Of a stretch of DNA of 64,000 bases, positions 53,878 through 63,302 are shown one piece after another. The DNA is taken from contig NZ_MAYN01000008.1 of the NCBI RefSeq assembly GCF_001691555.1, positions 886,617 to 950,616 on the forward strand, given 5' to 3'. This stretch comes from Pantoea eucrina. GTDB lineage: Bacteria > Pseudomonadota > Gammaproteobacteria > Enterobacterales > Enterobacteriaceae. Position numbers and translations under genes: made by a program. Every line of letters begins with the position of its first letter. The stretch's first letter is position 1. The notes under the pieces are model-generated. The model was not told the origin of the DNA. It saw only the letters and a list, made by a program, of their open reading frames with translations, and ran no database searches.

Positions 53878-54683
53878 CCTCATCAGTAGAATTTGATTTT
53901 AATGAAACACCGTTAAGTGAAGCAGTGATAGGTGCAACCTGCGCCATCCGCGACGATTTTTCCGCCCCTTCGGTTCAGCAGCAGCTGTCAAAACTGGTGG
54001 AAGAGGCGCGCGACTATATCAGTAGCGCAGCGGATGCCGATCTGCGGCTGGAAAAGCTGCTGGAGCTGTTCTATCGCGAATGGGGCTTTGGCGGCGCCAG
54101 CGGCGTCTATAACCTGTCAGATGCGCTCTGGATCGATAAAGTCCTGAAAAGCCGTCAGGGCACCGCGGTGTCGCTGGGGGTAATCCTGCTGCACATTGCC
54201 GAACAGCTGGAACTGCCGCTGATGCCGGTTATTTTTCCGACTCAGCTTATTCTGCGCGCAGACTGGCTGGATGGTGAAATGTGGCTGATTAACCCCTTCA
54301 ATGGTGAAACGCTGGATACCCATACGCTTGAGGTCTGGCTGAAGGGAAATATCAGTCCTACGGCAAAACTCTATACCGACGATCTCGATGAAGCCAAGAC
54401 GCTCAGCGTGATGCGGAAAATGCTCGATACGCTGAAAGCGGCGCTGATGGAAGAGAAGCAGATGGAGCTGGCGCTGAACGTCAGTAAAGTATTGCTGGAG
54501 ATCGATCCTGACGACCCGTATGAAATTCGCGATCGCGGCTTAATCTACGCTCAGCTGGAGTGCGAGCATATTGCGCTCACGGACTTAACCTATTTTGTTG
54601 AGCAGTGCCCGGAAGATCCGGTGAGTGAAATGATCAAAGTACAGATCCATGCAATCGAACAGAAACAGGTCACGCTACACTAA
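53874..54683 (+). CDS. sirB1: SirB1/YchA transglutaminase-like protein
   Basis: This 269-residue protein has an N-terminal transglutaminase-like domain (YREWGFGGASGVYNLSD, RQGTAVSLGVILLHIA, NPFNGETL) and C-terminal TPR-like helices (MELALNVSKVLLEIDPDDPYE). The ATG at 53874 overlaps the sirB2 stop; the long upstream frame extension reads through sirB2 and is not coding. Function not settled. Confidence 0.93.
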   Translation: MTSSVEFDFNETPLSEAVIGATCAIRDDFSAPSVQQQLSKLVEEARDYISSAADADLRLEKLLELFYREWGFGGASGVYNLSDALWIDKVLKSRQGTAVSLGVILLHIAEQLELPLMPVIFPTQLILRADWLDGEMWLINPFNGETLDTHTLEVWLKGNISPTAKLYTDDLDEAKTLSVMRKMLDTLKAALMEEKQMELALNVSKVLLEIDPDDPYEIRDRGLIYAQLECEHIALTDLTYFVEQCPEDPVSEMIKVQIHAIEQKQVTLH

Positions 54684-54698
54684 GCGTTGCCGGTATAA

Positions 54699-55562
<864 letters not shown>

Positions 55563-55578
55563 CAGCCTGTGGCAAACG

Positions 55579-55607
55579 AAAAAGGCACCCTGACGGGTGC
55601 CTTTTTT
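55579..55607. terminator. Bidirectional terminator between kdsA and chaA
   Basis: The stem AAAAAGGCACCC / GGGTGCCTTTTT with loop TGAC lies between convergent genes. Confidence 0.93.
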
Positions 55608-55626
55608 GTTTTCACTGTGCATCAGA

Positions 55627-56712
55627 TTAGAGCATGATCGTCAGCAAATAACCGGCGAACAGCGCCAGGTGCGCTGCACCGTTGAGCACATTCGTACGCC
55701 CGGTCGAGAACGAAATGTGACACAGGATCAGGACGGCGATCAGCATCACCATGTGCGGGGGCTCCAGGCCAAAAATCAGCGTCTGTCCTGTCAGCGTGGC
55801 AATGATACTGACGGCCGGCACGGTAAGGGAAATCGTCGCCAGCACGGAACCAAAAAACAGGTTCATGGCGCGCTGCACCTGGTTGGTCAGCACCGCTCTG
55901 ATGGCGCCCAGCCCTTCCGGAGACAGGATCAGTAGCGCGACGAGGAAGCCGGTAAACTGCTCCGGTGCGTTAAGCTCTTTCAGCAGCAGTTCAAGCGGGT
56001 TAGCATTCATTTTGGTCACGCTGATAACCGCAATCAGATGAACAATCAGCCAGAGCGTGTGCCACAGCGAGCTGTGCGCGGAGGGTTTGCCGTGGTGCGG
56101 ATCGTCCCCCTCATCTTCGTGCTCATAGACAAACAGGCTTTGATGCGTTTTGGTCTGAATCAGCAGGAAAACGCCATACATGGCGGCTGAGATAGCAGCG
56201 ATAATCAGTGCCTGCGCGGTAGTAAAGTTACCGCCTGGCAGGGCATTCGGGAACACCAGAACCAGAATCGCGAGCGGAAAGATGGCAATCATATACTGCT
56301 TAACGCCAGCCAGATTGACATACTGAGTAGCGAATTTTCTGCCACCGAGCAGCAGCGCGCAGCCCACGAGTCCGGATGTGACAATCATGATGATGGAATA
56401 GAGCGTATCGCGCATCAGCGCCGGTGCGGCATCGCCCGTTGCCATCAGCGCAGAGATAAGGCTTACCTCAAGAATTACTACGGAAAGACTCAGGATCAGC
56501 GAGCCGTAGGGTTCGCCCAGCCGGTGCGCCAGCACGTCCGCATGGCGCACAACGCTAAAGGCGCTGCTCAGAATAGCCACCAGTGCCAGCAGGTTGATGC
56601 CGATAACCGGCAGCAGCGCTGTCTGATTGCCAAAAAAGCTCAGCACCGTCAGTGCAGTAACGGGAAGAATCAGCGAAAACTCACTGTGTCGGGTTTTTTC
56701 ATGTCCAGCCAT
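55627..56712 (-). CDS. chaA: Calcium/sodium:proton antiporter ChaA
   Basis: This 361-residue inner-membrane antiporter of the CaCA family has about eleven helices and two alpha-repeats (GSLILSLSVVILEVSLISALM and the SPEGLGAIRAVL region). A His/Asp/Glu-rich loop (EHEDEGDDPHHGKPSAH) sits between the two halves. It exports Na+, K+ or Ca2+ in E. coli at alkaline pH. It is divergent from chaB. Confidence 0.95.
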   Translation of the reverse strand: MAGHEKTRHSEFSLILPVTALTVLSFFGNQTALLPVIGINLLALVAILSSAFSVVRHADVLAHRLGEPYGSLILSLSVVILEVSLISALMATGDAAPALMRDTLYSIIMIVTSGLVGCALLLGGRKFATQYVNLAGVKQYMIAIFPLAILVLVFPNALPGGNFTTAQALIIAAISAAMYGVFLLIQTKTHQSLFVYEHEDEGDDPHHGKPSAHSSLWHTLWLIVHLIAVISVTKMNANPLELLLKELNAPEQFTGFLVALLILSPEGLGAIRAVLTNQVQRAMNLFFGSVLATISLTVPAVSIIATLTGQTLIFGLEPPHMVMLIAVLILCHISFSTGRTNVLNGAAHLALFAGYLLTIML

Positions 56713-57078
56713 TCACCATCCCCATTAGCAAAATGTTTAAAAACCGGCGTCATTGCCTGTTAACTATACGCATTAATCACACTGGCGCAGTGTAGCTTTT
56801 CATCACTCGCTGAACAGATTTTTTACGCGACTTTACTTTTTGCGCTAAGTTAATCTGATTGAGTTAAATAAACAGTTATTTCAGTATTTATACTTAAATT
56901 CATATAGATATAAATTCAATATAAGCAAATATCGCGCAGTAAAAGCCGCTTTGAAGCTGTGATATGAGGTCGTTATTGGCTTTAAGAAGACTGTTTTAAC
57001 GATCGCTGGCAAAAGATAGCGTTTGCATTTCAGCGCATCTGTTCCAGACTTTACGATATACCTGACACCGGAGGAGAT
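56713..57078. other. chaA-chaB intergenic region
   Basis: About 365 bases, very AT-rich in the middle (56860-56940). It should hold the divergent promoters of chaA and chaB. No repeat or RNA gene is recognised. Confidence 0.45.
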
Positions 57079-57309
57079 ATGCCTTACTCATCAACCAGCG
57101 AACTGCCAGACAGCGTGCGTCACGTGCTGCCGGCTCATGCACAAACCATCTATCAGAACGCCTTTAACAATGCCTGGGATCAATATAAGGATAAAGAAGA
57201 TCGCCGGGGCGATGCATCACGGGAAGAGGTCGCGCACAAAGTTGCCTGGGCTGCAGTAAAGCATGATTATGCGAAAGGCGATGACGACAAGTGGCATCCG
57301 AAAAAGTAG
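57079..57309 (+). CDS. chaB: ChaB protein
   Basis: This 76-residue soluble protein matches the ChaB family: MPYSSTSELPDSVRHVLPAHAQTIY and AFNNAWDQYKDK, then EVAHKVAWAAVKHDY. It is regarded as a regulator linked to ChaA, but its action is unclear. GGAGGAG precedes the ATG. chaC follows. Confidence 0.95.
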   Translation: MPYSSTSELPDSVRHVLPAHAQTIYQNAFNNAWDQYKDKEDRRGDASREEVAHKVAWAAVKHDYAKGDDDKWHPKK

Positions 57310-57539
57310 TGGCTGATGCGGGCCAGAGCGGCCCGCACCACGCCTGTTTTAATCCTCTCATTATTTCTTCCCGCCAGCCGATAATCTGAAACAGTTCTTT
57401 ATGTGAAAAGCGTCAGGACAATCTTGAAACCGCAGTAATGAATGCATTACTGTTTCTGACTGAGCCGACGCGCGTCGTTTTCAGGATACCGGTTCAGGAT
57501 CCAGGCGTGCAGGGTGCCAGTGCAGTAGAGGAGATCGCA

Positions 57540-58214
57540 GTGTTAACCCGGGAATTCTTACTTAAAGCCGATTGCAAAACATCGTTTGGTGATATTGATG
57601 AGGCGCTGCTGTGGAGCTGCGAAAAGCGGGCCGCTTCGCTTTCTGCCACGCTTGCCTGCCGGCCTGACCAGAGTCCGGTATGGATCTTTGGCTATGGCTC
57701 GCTGATGTGGAACCCGGTTTTTGACGCGGAGGAGGTGGCTTCAGGACGCCTGGAGGGGTGGCATCGCGCGTTCTGTCTGCGCCTCACTGCCGGACGCGGC
57801 ACCGAGGCGGCACCAGGACGCATGCTGGCGTTAAAAGAGGGCGGCAGCACCAGCGGCCTGGCTTTTCGTCTGCCAGAGGCGCGCCTGCATGAAGAGCTGG
57901 AGCTGCTCTGGAAGCGCGAGATGATCACCGGCTGCTATCTGCCCACCTGGTGCGAGCTGCAGCTGGAAGACGGCCGCTGCGTTACGGCGCTGGTCTTTAT
58001 CATGGATCCGCGTCATCCGCTGTATGAGGATGATTCCTGCCGCAGTACCATTGCACCGCTGATTGCGCAGGCGAGCGGGCCGCTCGGAACCAATGCGCAG
58101 TACCTTTTCTCGCTTGAGCAGGAGCTGGTCAGACGCGGCATGCAGGAAGCCGCACTGACGCGGCTTGCCGCTGAGGTAAGGGCGCTGCAGCAGCGTGCAG
58201 CGCCTCAGGCTTAA
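57540..58214 (+). CDS. chaC: Glutathione-specific gamma-glutamylcyclotransferase
   Basis: This 224-residue enzyme splits glutathione to 5-oxoproline and Cys-Gly. The gamma-glutamyl loop YGSLMWNPVF and the catalytic Glu region (LALKEGGSTSGLAF) are conserved. The GTG at 57540 with GAGGAG upstream aligns with E. coli ChaC (TREFLLKADCKTSFG); the ATG at 57438 adds 34 non-conserved residues. It overlaps the stop of the kinase gene on the other strand. Confidence 0.93.
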   Translation: MLTREFLLKADCKTSFGDIDEALLWSCEKRAASLSATLACRPDQSPVWIFGYGSLMWNPVFDAEEVASGRLEGWHRAFCLRLTAGRGTEAAPGRMLALKEGGSTSGLAFRLPEARLHEELELLWKREMITGCYLPTWCELQLEDGRCVTALVFIMDPRHPLYEDDSCRSTIAPLIAQASGPLGTNAQYLFSLEQELVRRGMQEAALTRLAAEVRALQQRAAPQA

Positions 58215-59623
58215 TTGCCAGGGTTGATGAGCCAGGTACCAGGCTGCTTAATCGTCAGCGTCTGGCTGCGCACCTGGTCGCCGCGCCGCACCTCAAGATG
58301 ATAGCTGCCGGCAGCGAGATTGAGTGACGCAAAACCGCTGCTGGCGGCTTTGATATCCTGCACTTCACCATTCAGCACGACGCTTTCGCCTGCCTGCAGC
58401 TGCAGATAGAGTGTGGCAATAGCGGGTGCGCTGGTTGCCGCCGGGGCCTGCGTCGCCGGAGCAGCCGCTTCCGGCGCTGCCGCGACAGGTGGCGTCTCAC
58501 CGTGGCGCACCGTCTGCCACACAACCAGACCCACCGCCAGCAGCGCCACAGCAGCCAGCGCCACTATGCCCGGCGACGCGCGTCGGCCTGCTGCACCGCC
58601 AGTGAGCGGTTCAGCAGCGGCGGCAGCGGGGTTAATTGCCACCAGCGGGGGTTCCGGTTCTGCGGCGGTGTCCGGCAGCCCGGCGGGCAGGGCAACCACC
58701 GGCAGCGGCGTGCTGAGCGCTTCGGCATCGCTCACCGGCAGATCGATAAGCTGCGCGAAGGCGTCGATGGTCTGCGGACGGTCCTGAGGCTTCATCGCCA
58801 GCGCACAGTCGATGGCGTGCAGCAGCGGCAGGGAATAGCCTTCAGGCCGGGTTACCGCAAGCGGCTGGTAATTATCTTCGATGCAGCGCACCACGCTGAC
58901 CGGCGGCGCATGTCCGGTAATCAGCGTATGCAATACCGCGCCCAGCGCATAGATATCGGTCCAGGGACCCTGTTCGACCTCACCCTCTTCACTATATTGC
59001 TCAATCGGCGCAAAGCCTGGCTTAAGCATGATTTCGGTTTCATCTGACAGATTGCCGATCTCTTTGCGCGCTGAACCAAAATCGAGCAGCACCGGCAGCT
59101 GGTTATCCTGAATCTGAATATTATCCAGCGAGATATCGCGATGCAGATAGCCGGCGGTATGGATTGTATTGATTGCGCCAAACAGCGGCGGAAGCAGGCG
59201 ACGGATCCAGACTTCATCCACGGTGTCAGACTGACTTGCCTGCCACGCTTTCAGCGTCATACCGCTATAGAACAGCGTTCCCATATAGGCGGTGCCATTC
59301 TCTTCCCAGAAGCGCAGCACGTGCAGCAGCCCCGGATGATTAAAGCGTGCCAGCAGGCGTGCTTCCTGAATAAAGCTGTTACGACCGGCGTTGAACAACT
59401 TCTGAAAGCGCTCACCGCGCAGCTCCAGCGACATGTCTGCTGCGCGTACGGCCAGCGACTGCGGCATATACTCCTTGATGGCGATAAACCGTTCCAGCTG
59501 GTGATCCCAGGCGCGGTAGACGATGCCAAAACCGCCACCGCCTACGACGTCCCTGATTTCAAACTCGTTAAACCGGTAGCCCGCAGGCAGGGCATTAGGG
59601 ATATGATTTTCGTTTGCCGACAT
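58211..59623 (-). CDS. ppkA: Type VI secretion Ser/Thr kinase with PEGA-like tail
   Basis: This 470-residue protein has a Hanks-type kinase domain (about 15-280): glycine loop VVGGGGFGIVYRAWD, Lys in FIAIKEYM, catalytic HRDISLDNIQ and DFGSARKE. A membrane helix (about 345-365, GIVALAAVALLAVGLVVW) and a periplasmic PEGA-like domain (LYLQLQAGESVVLNGEVQ to LTIKQPGTWLI) follow. By context it is the PpkA-type kinase that activates the T6SS through FHA-protein phosphorylation. The start at 59623 gives MSANENHIPNALP; the upstream extension to 59749 runs toward the neighbouring gene. Opposed by the PP2C phosphatase two genes away. Confidence 0.9.
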   Translation of the reverse strand: MSANENHIPNALPAGYRFNEFEIRDVVGGGGFGIVYRAWDHQLERFIAIKEYMPQSLAVRAADMSLELRGERFQKLFNAGRNSFIQEARLLARFNHPGLLHVLRFWEENGTAYMGTLFYSGMTLKAWQASQSDTVDEVWIRRLLPPLFGAINTIHTAGYLHRDISLDNIQIQDNQLPVLLDFGSARKEIGNLSDETEIMLKPGFAPIEQYSEEGEVEQGPWTDIYALGAVLHTLITGHAPPVSVVRCIEDNYQPLAVTRPEGYSLPLLHAIDCALAMKPQDRPQTIDAFAQLIDLPVSDAEALSTPLPVVALPAGLPDTAAEPEPPLVAINPAAAAAEPLTGGAAGRRASPGIVALAAVALLAVGLVVWQTVRHGETPPVAAAPEAAAPATQAPAATSAPAIATLYLQLQAGESVVLNGEVQDIKAASSGFASLNLAAGSYHLEVRRGDQVRSQTLTIKQPGTWLINPGN

Positions 59624-59687
59624 AGTGAGTTCTCTGAACACATCCTGTAGTGCCTGTTGCCGCAGGGCAGCAGGCAGCGATCGCTGA

Positions 59688-60638
59688 TTAATTAATGTTA
59701 CGCCAGGCACCGATAGCCGGATCGGCGAGATCCGCATGCAGGGTGTCAATCAGTAACACTGTCACTTTTTGCTGTGGCATAAACTGCGGCGACCAGATGC
59801 CGCGTAAACGATCGACCTGCGCTTTTACCGTGCTGCTTTCACTGCCAGCTTTTTTATCCATCTGAATCAGCAGGGCACCGCTAAAACGCCAGACATGTTC
59901 CCGCGCATCAAACGGCAACACCAGCCAGCTCCCGGCAGCATCCGGCCGGGTTACAATCATCCGCTGTTTGTTGACCGCGACTATCTCCAGCGGCCTGGCG
60001 CCGGCCGCGAGACCGGCAACCGGGTATCCCTGATAAAAGACCACCGGCAGCGTCGCAGGCCCGCCTTTACTCAGCAGCGTCATGCTGGCTGCGCCTTCCA
60101 GCCAGCCTTCCGTGGAGCAGCGCCGTTCCGGCGCATCAGGGATAAACAGCGAAGCGCCTTTATCATCCCACCAGGTGCGGAAATGACAGCCACCGGGCAG
60201 CGCAAAGTGCTGCAGCGGCGTGTTGTCCGCCGGTCGGGAGAGATCCAGCGGTGCCGCAGTCGTGCTGCTGGCGCTGGCAGTGGCGTCATTCAGGATAATC
60301 GGACGCCAGTTCTGCAGTTTTGCTGCGCTGCCGTTAGCCAGCACGCTGCCTTCTTTGGTGGTCATCTGCCACGGCAGCTCATCAAGAGTGCCGCACTGGT
60401 TTGCCAGCAGCGTGCCTACCCGGGGCAGAAAGCTGGTAAGAATACGCGTGTCGCTGCTTTTACCGGACACAATACGCAACGGCAGCGTCTCTTTGCACCA
60501 GTCGTCGGGCGCTTTACTGGCAACATTGTCGATCCAGACTTCCAGCGCCAGACTGGGCGAATAGACCACACGATAATCTTCTGCCTGTGCATTCTGGGCC
60601 AGCAGCAGGGCGGCAACGCCCGACAACCACACTTTCAT
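59688..60638 (-). CDS. T6SS-linked exported protein of unknown function
   Basis: This 316-residue protein has a signal peptide of about 19 residues (LLLAQNAQA) and no lipobox or other membrane helix, so it should be periplasmic. It has paired cysteines (DDWCKETLP, LANQCGTL, PGGCHFRTWW, RRCSTEG) and so may contain disulfides. It lies between the kinase and phosphatase and presumably sends or receives a signal for the kinase's periplasmic domain; that role is inferred only from position. AAGGA lies before the ATG. Confidence 0.8.
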   Translation of the reverse strand: MKVWLSGVAALLLAQNAQAEDYRVVYSPSLALEVWIDNVASKAPDDWCKETLPLRIVSGKSSDTRILTSFLPRVGTLLANQCGTLDELPWQMTTKEGSVLANGSAAKLQNWRPIILNDATASASSTTAAPLDLSRPADNTPLQHFALPGGCHFRTWWDDKGASLFIPDAPERRCSTEGWLEGAASMTLLSKGGPATLPVVFYQGYPVAGLAAGARPLEIVAVNKQRMIVTRPDAAGSWLVLPFDAREHVWRFSGALLIQMDKKAGSESSTVKAQVDRLRGIWSPQFMPQQKVTVLLIDTLHADLADPAIGAWRNIN

Positions 60639-60653
60639 AGGGATCCTTGCAAA

Positions 60654-61430
60654 TCAATAGTGAGGCGGCACAAAGCGCGCCGCATCAGCCTGGGAATAGA
60701 GCAGCGTGGCATCCTGCGGTTCGCCAATCCAGATCGCCAGCGCGCTGAGGTTGTCCCGCTTCTCGCTGCGATTTACCGCCTGTTCCATCAGCGTCAGCCA
60801 CTCTTCACAGGCGTTAACCATACGTAACGCCTGTTCCATCTCCTGCGTGGTCAGGTTGAGCCAGAAGCCATCCGTGCAGACCAGAAACGCATCCCCGTCC
60901 TGGAGGTCAATCGCGGCACTGAACGTGACCGGACGTACCGGCTCAGTGCCGAGCGCATTATAGAGTAAATTACTGTTAATGCCGGAATTTTCATAGCCTG
61001 CTTCCTGCAGATGCCGGGCCAGACTGTGGTCCCGGGTTACCTCACACAGCGTGCCATGACGGAAGTGGTAAACCCGGCTGTCGCCTGCATGCGCCCACCA
61101 TGCACGCTGTTTTTTACGGTCAATAAACAGGGCTGCGAGCGTGGTGCTCATGCGGGAAAATTTCGGATTCTTCCCTTGCTCCGCTGCCAGCGTTTGCTGG
61201 CAGAGGGTGATAGCTGCCTGCGTGGTGTCAGGCGTAAAGCTGTGGCTGTTTTGCAACGCGCTCAGCAGGGTATCGCGCACCAGCTGCGCTGCGTAGTCGC
61301 CGCCGGGTAGTCCCGCTACGCCATCACATACCAGAAAACAGGCGTGCTCATCGTCGAGCTGCGCACCGGTACGATCCTGGTTTTCATCACGCCGGCCCTG
61401 CTGACAGCGGCTGGCAAACATCATTTTCAT
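60654..61430 (-). CDS. pppA: Type VI secretion PP2C phosphatase
   Basis: This 258-residue PPM/PP2C Ser/Thr phosphatase of the PppA type has RRDENQDRTGA, LVCDGVAGLPGGDYAA, AWWAHAGDSRVYHF and FLVCTDGFW with metal-binding Asp residues. It reverses the PpkA-type phosphorylation of the FHA protein. The ATG overlaps the tagH stop (ATGA), so translation is coupled. Confidence 0.93.
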   Translation of the reverse strand: MKMMFASRCQQGRRDENQDRTGAQLDDEHACFLVCDGVAGLPGGDYAAQLVRDTLLSALQNSHSFTPDTTQAAITLCQQTLAAEQGKNPKFSRMSTTLAALFIDRKKQRAWWAHAGDSRVYHFRHGTLCEVTRDHSLARHLQEAGYENSGINSNLLYNALGTEPVRPVTFSAAIDLQDGDAFLVCTDGFWLNLTTQEMEQALRMVNACEEWLTLMEQAVNRSEKRDNLSALAIWIGEPQDATLLYSQADAARFVPPHY

Positions 61431-62557
61431 GTCTCGTCCGTCCGCGTCTGTGAATCTTTGTACTGATTAACTTCCATGTCATACGCATTGAGAAAGGCTT
61501 CGCCAAAGAGCGTGTGGAAATCATCTTCAATCTCGCCAGCAGTGCGCTGATAGTGCCGCGTAAAAGCGTCCCACAGGGCAGCCTTGCGCCCGCTGCTGAA
61601 GGCGATTTTAGGCAGCGCGCCATCCTCGCGTGCGCGATCTTCCAGCCGCTGCGGGTTAAAAGATTGCAGCATGGCAGCAATGATCGCCCGGATACCGGCG
61701 ATCATGCCCAGCTGATGCGCCTGTAAATCCACCAGTGCATCGCGCACCGCGGCTTCAGGCGGCATAAAGCCCGGCATCTGGCTTTGATACATCTGCATCA
61801 GCACGGTTTTACCGGAGGGCAGGATCTTAAACGGATTATTGGCTTCATTCAGAATCATAGTCATGTCAGCTTTCACGCCGCGTTTGAGTATCGAACGCGA
61901 GGAGAGCAGAGCAACGGTTCCCTGAGAAAACAGGCTGAGCATGCGGCCGGTAACGCGCATCTGCTCTTCACTGATAGCGGTCTGATGACCATTGTTCAGT
62001 CCCATTCCCTCCAGCAGAGCGGCGATGAGCTTCTCTTCTCCGGCTTCCGCAGGCAGGCCGGTTTGCGGTGCGCGCTCATAAGCAGGATCGATGGCCAGCC
62101 GCGGATCGGGCCGCCGCTCCTGACGTGCAGTGAGAGGGGGTTCCGGCATCAGTTCAGCACTCAGAACGGCCTCCTGCTGCATACCAAGCGGATCGGTGGC
62201 ATCCTCGCTAAAAAACGACAGCGGATCGTTCTGCACCGCAGGCTGCTGCGCGGGGTCGGTAATGTCCAGCGTGTATTGACCAATCTGCAGCCGATCGCCA
62301 TGCTGCAGCAGCGCCTGCGCGCCACGCTGCACGACCTGACCATTCAGCATAATCGCCGTGACGCTGCCCTGTGCGGTCAGACGGCATTCACCCTCGGCAG
62401 AAAGATGAATAAGCGCCTGCAGGCGTGAGATGGCGCGCGTTTCATCAGGCAGTATCAGATCGTTATCCTGACTGCGGCCAATGGTGCCGCCAGGCGGCAT
62501 AAAGGTGACGCTTCTGGCGGGCACATCCGTATCGCACTGCACAAAGGTAAATTGCAT
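61427..62557 (-). CDS. tagH: Type VI secretion FHA-domain protein TagH
   Basis: This 376-residue protein has an N-terminal FHA domain (about 20-100: GGTIGRSQDNDLILPDETRAISRLQA) and a C-terminal TagH/Fha-type domain (LFSQGTVALLSSRSILKRGVKADMT, NPFKILPSGKTVLMQMY). The FHA domain binds phosphothreonine and starts T6SS assembly in Pseudomonas (Fha1). Between kinase/phosphatase and tagF. Confidence 0.93.
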   Translation of the reverse strand: MQFTFVQCDTDVPARSVTFMPPGGTIGRSQDNDLILPDETRAISRLQALIHLSAEGECRLTAQGSVTAIMLNGQVVQRGAQALLQHGDRLQIGQYTLDITDPAQQPAVQNDPLSFFSEDATDPLGMQQEAVLSAELMPEPPLTARQERRPDPRLAIDPAYERAPQTGLPAEAGEEKLIAALLEGMGLNNGHQTAISEEQMRVTGRMLSLFSQGTVALLSSRSILKRGVKADMTMILNEANNPFKILPSGKTVLMQMYQSQMPGFMPPEAAVRDALVDLQAHQLGMIAGIRAIIAAMLQSFNPQRLEDRAREDGALPKIAFSSGRKAALWDAFTRHYQRTAGEIEDDFHTLFGEAFLNAYDMEVNQYKDSQTRTDET

Positions 62558-62590
62558 GAGTCATCCCGTTAATAAGGCAAACGCGCCGGC

Positions 62591-63289
62591 TTATTCAAAC
62601 ATGGGTGGATAGAGGCCATTACGCCCCGGCTGCGCACCCGCCGCCGGGTTAAATAACAGTGAAAAAAGCTCTGCGGTCAGCGGGCCGCTGTGTTTATGGG
62701 TGGCGTGAGCAAAGCCGTCACTGCGATTGCTCCACCAGTAGCTGATATGTTGCTGTGGTTCAAACCGTTCTGCCACTTCCCGCCAGCTCAGGGTGCAGGG
62801 AAGATCGGCAAAACCGATGACATCCATAATATCGCTGCGCTGATTGTCCGGCACCAGTAAGGGTGAAAGCTGCTGCATGTGGGCTTCCAGGCTCTCCGGC
62901 AGGGTACGATCGCGCACCGCTGACCAGAGCAGCCCGCCCAGCTCACGAAACCAGTCGCCGGAGATCGTCAGCTGCGCCGGATGCCACTCGTTCAGCGTAA
63001 AGGTGCGCAGGGCCAGCAGCGGCCAGGCGCGTCCCACGCGATCGCACGAGGGCAGCAGGCAGCCCATCTGCACCTGCTGGCGCAGCGGCGACAGCGGCAG
63101 AACAAAGTTCCACACCGGCGCGCGTAAAAAGAGCTGCGTGCTGGCGTGCTCCTGCTGATGCCAGTGAATTAATCCCTGCTGAAACCAGTGGCTCCAGGGA
63201 GAAACAGTGGCCTCACTCAGACGCTGCCGCAAAAAGTCACCGGTAGCGGGTAGTTTGCCATACCAGCCCGGTGCGCTGTGGTTCGCCAT
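62591..63289 (-). CDS. tagF: Type VI secretion regulator TagF
   Basis: This 232-residue protein of the TagF/ImpM family begins PGWYGKLPATGDFLRQRL, the family signature, then GCLLPSCDRVGRAWPL. TagF represses T6SS assembly post-translationally, in Pseudomonas by binding Fha. The ATG at 63289 has GAGG six bases upstream; a GTG at 63310 adds 7 unlikely residues. It follows the tssM stop by 13 bases. Confidence 0.93.
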   Translation of the reverse strand: MANHSAPGWYGKLPATGDFLRQRLSEATVSPWSHWFQQGLIHWHQQEHASTQLFLRAPVWNFVLPLSPLRQQVQMGCLLPSCDRVGRAWPLLALRTFTLNEWHPAQLTISGDWFRELGGLLWSAVRDRTLPESLEAHMQQLSPLLVPDNQRSDIMDVIGFADLPCTLSWREVAERFEPQQHISYWWSNRSDGFAHATHKHSGPLTAELFSLLFNPAAGAQPGRNGLYPPMFE

Positions 63290-63302
63290 GATTACCTCAC
63301 CG

